A stretch of DNA of 64,000 bases from Ischnura elegans (lineage: Eukaryota; Arthropoda; Insecta; Odonata; Coenagrionidae). The stretch lies in assembly GCF_921293095.1 (NCBI RefSeq), contig NC_060253.1:74313992-74377991 (forward strand). The letters run 5' to 3'. The position numbers and the translations under genes are program-made. The notes under the pieces were generated by a model. The model did not search any database. It saw only the letters and a list, made by a program, of their open reading frames with translations, and was not told the DNA's origin. This document shows, one piece after another, positions 1 to 60,429 of the stretch (the first letter of the stretch is position 1; every line of letters begins with the position of its first letter).

Positions 1-922
1 TTAGTGTCAGTGGGTCCCTGGCGTAAATGTAAACGTCGTAAGCCTGGCTGTGTGTGTGCTTGAGACCTGCACATACAATCCCCTTGGCACATATGCCAAG
101 TGAGTGAGTGATCATTTATGTGTGTTTTTTTGTATTTTTAGATTACATTTGCTGTATTTCACCCCATCAGTGCCAACTGACTTATCAGCGCCCTACCCTT
201 CCTTCGCACCCTTTTTCGGCCAGTTAAGAGTACCGCCTAAGGGAATTCATTTTCTTTCAATTAAAAAACTGTTTGAAACAATTATAACTGTCGCTTAGGG
301 CTAGATGTGGAGGAAATTCATCGCGAATAACAGAGCTTCATTAGTGTTTTCACTCGGTTTTATAGCCTAAACGGAAACGGAAACCTGAACGAGCCCGTGG
401 GGAGACACTCATGAGTCCAGGCCCATAAGTCCGAATCTTTTGCCCGGACCCCAGGAGGAGAGAAGACGAAGGGAAAGGTTAAAGGCGCCGCCGCGATAAG
501 GAGCCCGCACATGCTCCAGAGGGTAACGTACGAAAGGAAGGGAAAGGATGGAGTACCTCGATACCGTCCTCAGGGCGACGAGGCGACTATCACTAGAGAA
601 ACCAAATATATTGTTCCTAGAGAAATGATACACTATCATATGACAAGAATAATGCTGCAATTTGTATAAAAGATATGTTTATTCGCAACACAGCGATTAT
701 GCAATTATTATAAGATGAATAAAATCACCGCATTCAGAGACTATGATGCGTAGTGTTGAGCCAATTACGTAAGCGGCCGTTTACTTAATAATGGTTGAGG
801 TGCTAATGGCCAAAGCTGTTAAATTGGCCCATTATTATTAAATACCCTTGGTATCTGATTTTCGTCTCCCTTGCTCCAGCTACCTAACTACGTAACACTT
901 TCTGCGCCACTAAACACCGCAT

Positions 923-1190
923 CAGTGACGTAACTAGGAATATGCTTTGGGAGGGATGGGATGGCCTGGGGTGTCGACCAACGAAAGGAACCCCCTCCCC
1001 TATAGGCGACGGGGGGTCCGGGAAAATTTTTGAAAAATGAAATGCCTGGATATATATTTTACATCATTTTGCCACTAAAAATTTAAGTTTAAGCAGACGC
1101 AGTTATTAAATTTCAAAACTAGGCAATAGTTTTAAATAACTTTTTTATATCTCTGAGGCTTTGGGGGGATCTATCCCCTCATCAACGCAC
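923..1190. mobile_element. Decayed hAT-type MITE (CAGTGGCGTAGCC family)
   Basis: The left end CAGTGACGTAACTAGGAAT resembles the terminal repeat of the 265-268 bp MITEs at 20956, 38515 and 51848. The interior shares the C-rich and G-rich patches and the run 'gggaaaatttttgaaaaa' with them. The length of about 268 bp agrees with the family. The right terminal repeat is degraded and no target duplication is clear, so this is an old copy. It is noncoding. Confidence 0.45.
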
Positions 1191-1293
1191 ACAAATTACC
1201 CACGATTTCAATAAAATGGACTTATCCCGTTCGTAACTTACGGCACGTATTATTCGCGAGCGTATCATCTCCTGGCGTCCTGAAACTTTAAAG

Positions 1294-1787
1294 TAGGGAT
1301 AAGTCGATTACTAAGGTCGATTCACGATTCCAACGATTCTTAGGCATTAAATCTGAACAGAGAATCGAACGCCTAAAGTCGATTCCATCGATTCCAGAAA
1401 GATAAATATTTTGGAAATAGACTGTAAGCTTGGGGCATTAAGTCCGCCAAACACCGGAACCATTGTTCTCGGAACATTATGAAGTTATCAATTTACGCCT
1501 GAAACAGTTCAAGTGTTCCATGCTTTATTAAAGCTGAGGATATATTACTATATGTAATACTTATTCGCTATTTTTTGTAAATACACTTTTTGTTTCACTA
1601 AATTCCCTTTGGCATTTTCTTCCATTCAATTCTTAAATGCTAATGATAGCAACGCTATGGACAAATCAATAACCCACCTGTTAGTATGAATAGGAATCGA
1701 TTGGCTCGGAATCGAGAATCGGGGATCGATTTGAAAGAATCGGACTTGGAATTTGGATAGAAAAAAAGTGGAATCGACTCATCCCTA
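1294..1787. mobile_element. hAT-type MITE with GTCGATTC-rich ends
   Basis: The terminal inverted repeats are TAGGGATAAGTCGATT at the left and, read inward from the right, TAGGGATGAGTCGATTC. The element is flanked by 8-bp duplications CTTTAAAG (1286-1293) and ATTTAAAG (1788-1795) that differ at one base, as expected for hAT transposition. Repeated 'gattc/gaatc' words lie near both ends and could be subterminal transposase-binding sites (inference). At 494 bp it has no transposase frame, so it is non-autonomous. Confidence 0.8.
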
Positions 1788-2790
1788 ATTTAAAGCAAGC
1801 TGCTACAATCGGCCCAACCTCGAAGATGACGAAGCCAAATCAAGGGCAAGGTCACTCCCGTTTTAGCTTATAAAACGGCCCCCTGACGCCAATGCATACC
1901 CGAATCCATCCCGAAACCAACGTACAACGCTATAATTAGCACCTATATGCAACGGCTTCAGAGGCACGAGGAAGAAGTTGGAACAAAAAAAACATAGAAA
2001 TTCCCTAGTCACGAGAATAAAAAAATTCACTTTCCATATCGCCAAGAGCACGACACTCCCATGGTTGCCAACCTCAGCGAATATAAGGCTGTTGAACGGT
2101 ATCACCTGAAGGATAGGTTACTCAGTCTCGGACAAGGTTGTCTATGAGAAAAGAACGCACTTCCCAGCAAGCGAGCTGTAAAGCACGTCCAAGGATAAAT
2201 CGCAAGGTAAATATTCCCTGATTGCATCCATAGCCTGCAGAATACGTGAACCCGCCTAAATTAGTCGAGTATGTTTTCAGTACATTCCTTCTCACCAATA
2301 TGAAACGTTTACACCGGCCAAAGAACTACAATCTTCAGCTTAATACAATGGCTCAAAAATTACCAAAGTACCAAATTAACCATTAACTTTCAAGCATTGA
2401 ATCATCACATCACATAATATCTCTTTATGCACCTTTCGGAATTAGCGGAAAAAGACAATCGATTAATATATTAATGACCCACCAGCAATGAAAAAGCAGT
2501 CAAGAAATATTCCTGACTCAAGCAACAATATTTCTGACTCGGGCAAACTTGGCACATAGGGCGATCGATATCACGCACCAATTAAAAGCCCTTACTTAAT
2601 CCAAAATACTATAAAAATAGCTAATCAAAGCTATGCAAGAAATAAGGCTATCATAATAATCATCTAGCCCATATATTTTTTTGTTAAATAAGACGTCTAA
2701 AACTGACACTTTCCGCTTCAGCATGTTCAAGAATCTACACGCTTAAAACTAGGAGAATAAAACCGAACGGTTCAACACTATGTGGAGACT

Positions 2791-2864
2791 TCCTACATCT
2801 TTCTATACCAAAAATATAACGATCTTGCAAGATCGTTATATTTTTGGTATAGAAAGATGTAGGA
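2791..2864. repeat. Perfect 74-bp palindrome without spacer
   Basis: The two 37-nt arms are exact reverse complements, meeting between 2827 and 2828 at CTTG|CAAG. There is no mismatch and no loop sequence. It lies in the intron of the ZNRF-like gene. A transcript could fold into a long perfect hairpin, or the DNA into a cruciform. A foldback joining artefact of sequencing or assembly would look the same. Confidence 0.9.
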
Positions 2865-5400
2865 TCGCCAAAACTACAGTCGGGTAACTATGTACTAACG
2901 CAAAACAATACACCAAAGACACTGCAAAACATCGTCCTCACGCCAATGTTTTCAGTGGCAGTTATAAAAAATGACATGGTCTAAATCAAAATTCTCCGCA
3001 AAATGATGCGGATGTACAATGACTTCATAAGCGAAATCAAGCACAGAAGTTGCACCAAAACAAAAATTCTTTAAAAATTTCACGGCTAGATGATACCGCA
3101 AGAGTGTTGAAAACCATAAAATTATGTTATGTAATATGTATGCCAAAAATATACAAACGCTTGAAAGGAAGCAAACGTAAATCTTAGCTCACTAATATCC
3201 AAAGAACAAAACAACCGTTTCAAAAATATCAAACTTCATATTAAATTAGGCATAAGTTTTAGAACGTAATAATTTCTCACAATTCTCACTGACACACACA
3301 GTAACAAGAAACGGGAAGCTGAAATACGTGAGAGAATCAAGGATGCTGTGCAAACACAAATAAGGAAGAAAGAGGAGAATTTTCATGGCTATTATTGAGG
3401 CAGGGTAGCATTTTGCCCAGCGGTAGAAAGAAATATGATCAGGGAACAGATACATCAAGCTAATTACACCAATACAGAAAGTTCAACTTCCATTTAAACT
3501 TACTTTAACCAGTAAATTATATCGATTACATCCACAGAACTGCAATCAATCAACAACGACATTATGCCAAGTTCATATTGACATAAATAATTGAAATATC
3601 ACCAAAATGTCGGTCTAGAGGATTCTCAACTATGGGCGCCACTTCTGCGGTCCACATTTTCTATTGCCAACTCCCTCAGTCTCTCAATTCGAAGGGAAAT
3701 TCGACATGTTTAGAAGAGAGTTCACATGGAAGCTTATCGAAAGAGTAAGAACATTCATCTAGCTTTCAAAACATTAAAATTAATACTCGAATACACATTA
3801 AGGTACCCAACTCACGCGCTGCCGGCTACCTGTTGGAGGGCAAATCTTCATACGGCTAACGCATAACGAGGGCTACAGGATAAACATAAAACACGCGCTA
3901 AGGAGATACGGAATTTAAGGTAGCATTCGTATCAGGTACATTACTAGAAACAAAAATTTCACTTCACTCTAACCCTTATTCGGCTCAGAATTGTTATCTT
4001 AAAACGCGCGAGAACAAGTTGGGTTCAAATACAGGATTTCGATCCGCGTCAGAAACAAAAGACATACGTTCGGCGCGAAGCAAAATTCAAAATCTGATCG
4101 GTGTGATAAAAAAATAAAATATCTCTTGCATGAAACAGATGACATAATACGATAAGTAAAATAAACTGAAAATACTATAGAGTATTACGGGGTTCTTGGT
4201 CTTCCTCCAAAACTTAAAGAACAAAAACACGACTGTTAGATTAGCTCAAACTCATGCCAACAATCTAAGGCGCAGGCAAGAACACAGAGACAAATCCCCG
4301 AAAAGACGACAAGACCTCCATCAAGTCGTACTGAACAAAAAAATCACCTTTCAATTCACTAAGAACGCGTGAAAGAGACTTTATTTAAATTTTTATAGTT
4401 CCAGTTTGCCTCAGAATTCAAGAAAAGTCGAAGAAAAATGCCTCAACATACAACAGTAATTCAAACGATTAGACTATTCAAACGATTAAAGGCTAAATTC
4501 CCTTGAGTTGATGGTAAAACACGTAACTACAATATTAAATCAGTTTTGAGGAAAAAATATGAACCAAATTAAAAAATATACCCAACTATCGAACACACAG
4601 CATGGAGCATATTCAAGTGCCTTAAACGAGGTGTAAAGGAATATAGAATACAATGAAACTTTATTTTTATACAAAAATGACTTTAATGCCTGCTTTCAGT
4701 AGTAAAAATTAGCAGCAAAGCAGGAACTTTAGCGAAGAAAAAATCTCTATTGATTGTGAGAAAGAACATTGACCTTGGTAAAATGACAGACCTTGACGAC
4801 GGGAAAACCGAACACGATAATACTTTGAGGAAAACATTCATAAGCCTGATGTCTTGAGCAACAAAAAATTAGATTGTCATTCAAAAAAAAATCTTTCAAT
4901 ACATGCGCAACAAAATAGCAAACCACGATTAATACATTAGAATATTTCTTGGCACGAAAACCAAGATATCGATCCCTACTACAAGCAAAATTATAAATTA
5001 CTAGCAACCAAATAATAAGAGCAGAGGTAAACAAAGGATACATTTTCTGCTTATACAATCCAGCACCGTTTTAATTTGCAACTGACACAACGTTTGTACC
5101 TTGAAAATATCGTCACAGAGCCAAAACCGTAGACGTTCGATCGAGGATAGGAAGCTATTGTAAACAAAAAATTCCGACGGATTGAACATCACTAACATAA
5201 GGCAGGCGCGGTGATCAAAAGCTTGTTTACCAACAACTACGCTTCCTGCTACATTGATTGCTTCCTCGAAACTCAAGAAAACATAAAATGAATACGTGAT
5301 AACCAGAGGATCCATGACTGGATGATCTTTCACCCAGCGGGGAAGCACCGACAGAAGTCAATATTTATTTATGAAACAATGTTAAGCAGTCAGCACTTAC

Positions 5401-5776
5401 CATTCAATGACCATATGTGGGAAGGTAAGGAGTGAGCAGCATACACACGGCCAAGACTGATACTTGCAGCAAGAGGGCTGTCCAAGACATTGTCTTCAGG
5501 AGAACTACTGTCAGTTTCAGGAGACTCGGATATGTCATACGCTCCAACATCACTTGAGTTCGGTATTCCTATAGCCTCATGACTTGAGTGGCTGTCAGGT
5601 ACACTTGACAGCGATCTGGCCCGCTGACGATCACTGGAAACAGTCCCTGGAATCGCGCGAAGGATGCGGAAACCTTCTGTAGTACTTCCTACGACTTCAG
5701 AACTACTGCTCGTAGAGAAGGTCCGAGTTCGCGGACTGGCTCCCTCACCATTCGCAGTGCTCGCCTTAGCACCCAT
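5401..5776 (-). CDS. ZNRF1/ZNRF2-like E3 ubiquitin ligase, first coding exon (partial)
   Basis: ZNRF1 and ZNRF2 are membrane-associated RING E3 ubiquitin ligases. This exon encodes the first 125 residues plus one base. The start ATG at 5776 gives MGAKAS, matching the conserved MGAKxS N-myristoylation start; an in-frame TAA lies six codons upstream, so a longer start is unlikely. Family features include the low-complexity Ser-rich region, an IPNSS motif near the middle, SSPEDN, and SLPSHIWSLNG at the end, just where vertebrate ZNRF proteins run into the CPVCSK zinc finger. The donor is G|GTAAGTGC at 5401/5400. The zinc-finger and RING exons are not seen and should lie left of the window. Family assignment rests on these short motifs, since the exon lacks the catalytic domain. 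Confidence 0.75.
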
Positions 5777-7858
5777 CGCACTCGACAATTTTTAAACGGT
5801 GAAACCTCCCAGTTAACTCCGGAACCTTCCCTTTTCTCTGTTATTTACGCAAACACGCAAAATGAAACATTATTTAACTTCACAATAGCTGACTGCTCTC
5901 ACAGAAGGCAGCCATATTGCGAATGACAGGCGGAGCGACCTCTACAAAACAATAGACTGTGACTCATGCGCCTATGTATTAAGAGCGAGCTTTGAATCAC
6001 AGAAATGCTGGAACATTTATTTATTAATGTATTTATCACATTGTAGTGAGTACTTATGAATTTAAAATATCTAATAATGCATTTATTTAATTTTTTTCCC
6101 ACAAATATGTCAGTATTTCCCAAACACTCATTCAAGGATCTTAACTTAATGTTTAAGTATGGGGTTATCCGTATGGGTATCCTAATATTTAAAGTTTTGG
6201 CGTTGACAATGCCATAAAATCGGCCGAAATAATCACGAACAACAATTTAAAAGGTTTTTATTGCATAATTATCTATCAACACAAATGAAATGTCATCGAC
6301 TTCATAGGCTGTAGTAATATAAAATTTCTATTGGTTAACCAATGCATACCTGAATGAATAAAAACAACCTTTGTAATTTTCACAGAAATGTTTCAGTGGA
6401 TTGTTCTTAAATGACGCCAACGCGTCGTGCTATTAAAAAATTTCTGCGGAAATTATAAAGGTTCTTTACATTCTTTCAGCATAAATTTTCACCAAGTAAA
6501 AGCCAAATCGAACAATTAAATGCATAGGTACCTACTTATCCAACCTCAATACGCAGCATATTCACAAATGACATGCATAGGCGATGGACTCCATTCGTCA
6601 TAAAAATTCGACTAACAAGTATCAATGTGTTTTCATCACCATTGATAAGTTACTGCTGCATAATATTTACTTTTTAGGCTGGAAAATATTGATAGAATAT
6701 CACTGCCATTGTGAATTTGACTGTTAAGTACAAAAAGATCATAATAAAGCAGTAGCTTCCAAACTATTCAGTCAGTCAATGAAAAGCCCACTCCCAATCT
6801 TTTCTTTGTTAAGAGCCAGGGGAGAGCAGATCAGAACCCTTGTAAAATTCTTTCCCAACCATTTCCTCATGGTAAAGGATCAGGGAAGACCAAGATGTGA
6901 ATAAGGTAACGTTTGCATCAGCAAGACGGTCCAGTGAGTACAGACATACCTGGAGGAGCATCATCACAACTTCCATTTTTTCCAAGTGGAGAAAGTACTT
7001 AGCTATGATTGGTCAAAACTTCAAGTAAATTGGCACTCAATTGTTGAGGTAAGACACTCCAATAATTTCTGTTACCTAAGTTTGAGAGACAGCTTTTGAG
7101 ATAGTAGGTTTTACTTATTTCACACCACATAAAAATCATGACATACAACCTGTGCAATTGAGGATGATTTTGACTAATGGCTTGGTTTATCTAAGGACGT
7201 CACATAGAGTAGTTTTGTTCATCACATCTAAGCTACACTTCAACTCTGCTACGCCTCAGAAACTGTTAACTCCCAAGCCAGTGGGAGAATATGGAACCAT
7301 ATAATAAAATCAAGATTCAAATATCTTCCATTTTAAGAGCTAAAAAGAAGCTCTAGCAATTTACATTGCCTACAACAGCAACATAGCAAATTACTGCTGA
7401 GAAGATAATAAATGAAAAAAATTGATCATAATACGCATCAGAAATGATAATCAGAATGACTGTCTTTTTAACAATGGGAAAAATCAGTAAATTAGGTGAC
7501 CCACACTATTTATACATATACTTACCACTAAATTAATAAAGCATACTTACTCACCACTTTCAGCCTAATGGTGGTTCATACCGTAGAGTAAGTATATAAT
7601 AGTTTGGTAAGTAAATAATACTCACTCTATGTTACTACATCAGGCAAGTAGAATGAAAAATTAAAATGGCTAAAAGACTGTCTCTTTTCGTGCCACAGTA
7701 TATACCTCATTGTGCCAAACCATACTCTCCAATAATAAGATCACATTACTCAGTGAAATAAAAATATTTTATTCTTAAATAGTTGATGAATCATGACATG
7801 ATTAATTTTCACTCGGTCAAATAAAAAATGTACATAATGAAGTATTTGCACTAAAACT
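5777..7858. other. Intergenic region between the ZNRF-like exon 1 and the Prp16 stop
   Basis: This 2.1-kb AT-rich stretch should contain the promoter and 5' UTR of the ZNRF-like gene (to the right of 5776 on its strand) and the 3' UTR of Prp16. Both genes run leftward, so Prp16 ends upstream of the ZNRF start. No convincing open frame or transposon end was recognised; only the polyadenylation signal listed separately stands out. Confidence 0.5.
7768..7773 (-). terminator. Candidate polyadenylation signal of Prp16
   Basis: AATAAA on the minus strand, about 85 nt past the TGA at 7861-7859. It is the first canonical hexamer after the stop on this strand. Position and sequence fit a cleavage and polyadenylation signal, but AATAAA is frequent by chance in DNA this AT-rich. 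Confidence 0.5.
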
Positions 7859-56040
<48,182 letters not shown>

Positions 56041-58530
56041 TTCTATCACACTACAATTCTTTCAAGTTGTGCCTGGCGAAATGTGTTTATATTTACAATT
56101 CCGGGATCCCAACATGAGAAACCAACAAGTGACAATCTAGGCTGCGAACCTGTAGCGATGACGTCATTCTCGAAGAGGCGGATCAGCTGAGGGCGAGAGG
56201 GGTTAGTTTAAACTGAGATTAGAATGATGCATGGGTTTATAGAGTAAAAAGATGCTAAAAGATCAGAGAAAATGCAAACCTCTATTATTTCCCTGTGATA
56301 AAATGCAAAGTACATAGCGTTAACATTTTATTCTCCGACGATTTGTCAAGAGGCTAATTCTGCTCGGAAGGGAAACTGCGATAAAACGATAAGAGCACCA
56401 CAAATTCCCCACCTAATTGTTACGTTTATAGAAATGATTATATTCCATAATCCTGCCGTTGGCCTTTCTCTGAGGATCCGACATTGGATGGCACGGCACG
56501 CGCTACCTGTAACCACCAGTACCTATGGGAAGTCATCAACAATCCCTGGCGTAGCAGGGAGCCCCTATATATTTTTTGTGCATTTATTGTTTTGTCAATA
56601 CAATAAATGTGACGAACAGCAACACGTCGTGCCATATAAAAATGGTGGCCGTGCTATCCAGGACTGTTTTGACGTGTCTGAATGCATGCACCCATAATAG
56701 CTTAAAGTAATTTGAAGTCACGATGCCGTGCTACCAATGAGTCAATACATTTTGACGAGTACGCAGACCAACCCAATGTTGCAAATTATTTTCATCAAAT
56801 GATTAACTATTAATACAACTTTTACGTATCTTATCATATTAAGATAGAGCTTATTACTTCAACGATTATTACGCTCTTTCTCACATGATCTGAGAACTTG
56901 CCTTTAACTATATTCGCGGTTTTGGAGGAAGCGGCTTCGCGGTTTACTGCGTTGTTCTGCTTACACTCTTCAGAGTTAGGAGGCAGGTTTCAGTTAAGAA
57001 TGTAGAGCGTGTAAGATATTTTCTCATTCAAGACAGAACGTATTTGCCCAGTGACCATGTGAGTGATGAAAAAATTATCTACTTGAGCTACTGTGAGTGG
57101 TAAATATTTTCTTCTATTTGAATCAGGAATAAAACTACGAAACTATATAATCAAGAGGACAATTGTTAAAACCTAGGGGTTCGCCTTTTACTAATATCCA
57201 CACTTTTCTTGATCGAATTACAAGCGCATCCGACAAACAGATCAGCTGGCACTATACAATGACAAGAAGAACCTGACGTATTCATTACCCATTTTTAATG
57301 TGGGCATCTGCTGAACTCACTGGTGACCTCATTCACGACCTAGAAGGGGTTAAAGTAATCCAACGTCACAGTATTTCAGGTTACCGTTCACATTACCAAG
57401 AGTAGTCATGAAGAAAACGTCGCAATTGAAATTATACTGATAAATAGGAACCCAAGCTGCAATATTTCTGGGGCTCGTTTACTTTGGATGAATGACGAAC
57501 CTTCCCACCTTTCTTTAACAAATCACAGCATAAATCGTAGTTCCACGGAATTACTTAAGACATCTGAGATATTTGAATTAAAAATTTACTCTGGACCACA
57601 TTCAACCTTACACAGAGGCAATGGTTCCCATATCCAACAGTAAACAAACTGATTAAACCTAAGTTACATAACAATTATTATATACATTATCACGACACCC
57701 TCACACGTTTTCCTTCCACATTCGCACAGAATCACTCATACGAAGAGCGTATTCGGGGAAACACAGAATACTCCAATAACATCCTCAAAGCATTATAGTC
57801 AACTGTAGTGCTAAGGGCCTTGGTACTAAGGGTACTGATGTGTGAATACATCAAGTAAACTTGCATAGGGCATAAGGCGAGAAATTCAATTACGAATTCT
57901 CATGTTTTCAGAACAAAAAATTTATTACCATCAGTCAAATAAACTTATTTCAAACAAATTAAAATAATTTATGAGTTCACCTTAAAAGTATCACCTTGCT
58001 GTTATCAGTTCAATTCGCTTTCCAGAAATTGAGAGTAACAACTTGAATCACAATTTATAATACAATGGAACGCCACCCATTCGACTAACAGATTACGTTG
58101 TGATTTAATGAAACATTATTATCACATATTCATTTCAAAACAAGTAATCATGAATGTATGGGCATAAAGGTCATTTCGCTGCACTGTTTACGTTAATGCA
58201 GCACTGAGCTTCTTCCAAGAAATTTTCTGGCATCAACCGTTTTCACACTGAACAGAATCACAGCTGTTGCTCCAAAATATGCAATTCCCAACTCCACTGT
58301 AACAAATTAGCGAAACAGAGGCTAGGAACAGAAGACTGCAAATCGTACATGGTTTTCTTTCTAGAAAAAAGCCTGTGAGGTACAGCAGCATGAACATAAC
58401 ATGGGTCTGCATCAACGCCGGATTCACTGGCTTGGGAATCAACAGCACTGGAATTAACCACTGTAAGCAATACATTTTGCCTTGTTACACCACAACGATT
58501 TATTATTGCTGAGGAATTTTACACAAGAAT
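56041..58530. other. Prp16 5' flank and upstream region
   Basis: The first 100 bp hold the likely 5' UTR and core promoter of Prp16; no clear TATA box at a sensible distance is seen. 56.4-56.8 kb contains short inverted words (gatggcacggcac and gtcgtgccat) that may be a small foldback MITE, but the ends could not be set. 56.9-58.5 kb has no recognisable gene. Confidence 0.4.
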
Positions 58531-58546
58531 GCTAAACAAGACGTAG

Positions 58547-58690
58547 ATGTCTTGTCTTGCACGGAGGAATGACGTAGTTAAAATGAATAACGAAATTGAG
58601 CACAAGATGACCAACATCAACAATATGAATTTGAATAGTTCCCCACCATTGTCGATATCGAAGAAAATTTTATTTGGTGTAAGTATTAAG
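58547..58690 (+). CDS. Possible first coding exon of an unknown plus-strand gene
   Basis: An ATG-started frame (MSCLARRNDVVKMNNEIEHK, then MTNINNMNLNSS and LSISKKILFG) with Asn-rich, gene-like composition runs to a good donor, GGT|GTAAGT-like, at about 58680. No downstream exon with matching phase was identified and no family is recognised. It could be chance open sequence. The end coordinate is approximate. Confidence 0.2.
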
Positions 58691-59344
58691 GAAGCGGAAA
58701 AATGGCGGAAGTTATATATCTCTATAGCTGATCAAAGATGATAGAGACCATTTATGACATCGCGCTGTGTTTCATGTTTATTCTTCCACAACAGCTAAAG
58801 CAGATGTGCAAATTATTTTAACGACTTTCATTGCGAATCTCGTATTTTCTCATCATTCTTTACGCAGCAGAAGTGCATTTTCACGATTGCCATATCTTTC
58901 TACCTTACCATCAAGAATCACACCTCGTTATTATCAGTGCAAATTATTGCAAAATGCTATATTCTCGAGAGTTCAAAGAACTTTTCATCTCGTTAATGCA
59001 TTGCTTTTTACCAGAATCACAAATTATTTATTCTCATTCCTTGATTGATGGCTGGATGTTATAATGTTTTCCTTATGTCATCCCGAAAACATCTTCGCAA
59101 ACCTCCTTACCTATTAAACGTCGCGAACGATATATATAGTGCTCAAGCCATTGTGACAATTCGTTTACCTAGAAGTGAAAGATGCACTAATTATTCACAG
59201 CTGCATCAGATTCTTCTACCTTGTTGCTGCAACGTCGAAGGAAACATTTTCCCATTCATATAACCCCATTAGTCTTGCTGGAAAAATTGGTAACTTATGA
59301 GCTCAATGCAAAAATTACTTTATACTTAGGTACTTGTTAGAGGA

Positions 59345-59575
59345 AAATTCATTTACCGTGACCGAGGTTGAGTAAGTCAATAGTCTTGGTTTCTCATCTT
59401 GCGACCTCAGTTTCAATTCTCAGAGTTGGCGAAGAATTTTTGGGGGGTTTAACAATACCTGCTTGAGTGCTCAGTGCGGGCACTTCAAGTACAAGACAAC
59501 CCTTCCGGTGAGATTTTAAGCTATAGTCCACTTGGTACCCTTTGTTAAGACCAGACTAATGCCAATGCCTGTTTT
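59345..59575 (+). mobile_element. SINE of the 59-63 kb family, copy 1
   Basis: Tail-side words GGGCACTTCAAGTACAAG, GAGATTTTAAGCTATAGTCC and TTGGTACCCTTTGTTAAGA match the order in the minus-strand copy at 62829-63075. The head contains TTGCGACCTCAGTTTCAATTCT, a degenerate B box. It is a decayed copy without clear ends. Confidence 0.5.
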
Positions 59576-59597
59576 CCCTTCATCTTTCCATTCTTCC

Positions 59598-59875
59598 TAA
59601 GCTGTTGGTTACCTCATCCATGGATGCAAATACTGCACCATTCAGATTTATGGGGAACATACGTAATTACCCCTCCAAAGCCTGCAGTATTTCCCTCTAA
59701 CTATGGAAAGGTTTCCTCTAAACCGTACCTGATGGGTCTCTTTTCTAAGCTGTTGTTTACCTCATCCATGGATGCAAATACCACACCATTCAGACTTAAT
59801 GAGAACGTGCGTAATTACCCCTCCCAAGCCTGCAGTAGTTCCCTCTAGCTATAGAAAGGTTTCCTCTAAACCCAT
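59598..59875 (+). repeat. 146-bp tandem duplication
   Basis: Two units with period 146 start at about 59598 and 59744. Both contain TAAGCTGTTG.TTACCTCATCCATGGATGC, CGTAATTACCCCTCC, AGCCTGCAGTA and GAAAGGTTTCCTCTAAACC, with scattered substitutions. Open frames here simply read through it. Confidence 0.85.
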
Positions 59876-60192
59876 TTTTTCTCAAGGATGAGCTAATAAA
59901 CTAGACCAATGCTGGTTTGAAAACTTCTGGCCAGAACACGGGAAAGCTATGCTCATAGCTAAGGGTTCCTGTATACTCCCTCCCCATCTACATTCCTTGG
60001 CTATGACCATGGGAGAGAACAGGTGCATATTAGTTCCATACAAAAAGTATTTTTGCAGGAGTGGTAATCATTGCTTAGCTAACCTCTCTGTATCTCTGGA
60101 GGAGTTACTAGCCAGCATTTCAGAGCTTTCACCATCAAGGCTTGGCCCTTCAACTGTCAAGCTCCACATACACAGAGCTAACAACTAATTAA

Positions 60193-60423
60193 GGCCGTTT
60201 GACATGGGGCACGGAATTGCGCAGGTTAGATTTGCATTACTTTCTAAAATGGCGTGGAATTGTGCAAATGCATAAACGAAATTAGAACAGGAGCCATTTT
60301 GCCATCTCACGTCCACACATTCTCGCATGTGTTCTAGCAATTCACCGATTTACACGATGCAATTTTGACTGCACCTTCGTACACACATCAAATTGTGCAA
60401 GTATGTGCCCCGTGTAAAAGACC
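60193..60423. mobile_element. TTAA-flanked MITE, 231 bp
   Basis: TTAA on both sides (60189-60192, 60424-60427). Ends GGCCGTTTGACATGGGGCAC and, from the right, GGTCTTTTACACGGGGCAC. The inner words GAATTGCGCA and TTGTGCAA continue the symmetry. Small, noncoding and distinct from the CACTTTCGCTG piggyBac family. Confidence 0.75.
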
Positions 60424-60429
60424 TTAATA

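Larger units (their letters stand above)
1..5400 (-). other. Intron 1 (3' part cut off) of the ZNRF-like gene
   Basis: This is inferred to be the first intron of the gene whose exon 1 ends at 5401, because the donor GTAAGT reads leftward from 5400 and no RING or zinc-finger exon was found before the window edge. It holds two hAT-type MITEs and a perfect palindrome, listed separately. A GC-richer patch at about 380-600 has no recognisable coding or repeat identity. The rest is AT-rich with only chance-length open frames. A short exon in here cannot be excluded by eye. Confidence 0.6.

Noticed and set aside
409-660. Minus-strand frame of 83 codons
   Set aside because: No recognisable motif or splice context; probably chance in a GC-richer patch.
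5774-5788. Longer ZNRF-like start with four extra residues
   Set aside because: That extension needs a TTG start; the ATG at 5776 gives the conserved MGAK start and follows an in-frame stop.
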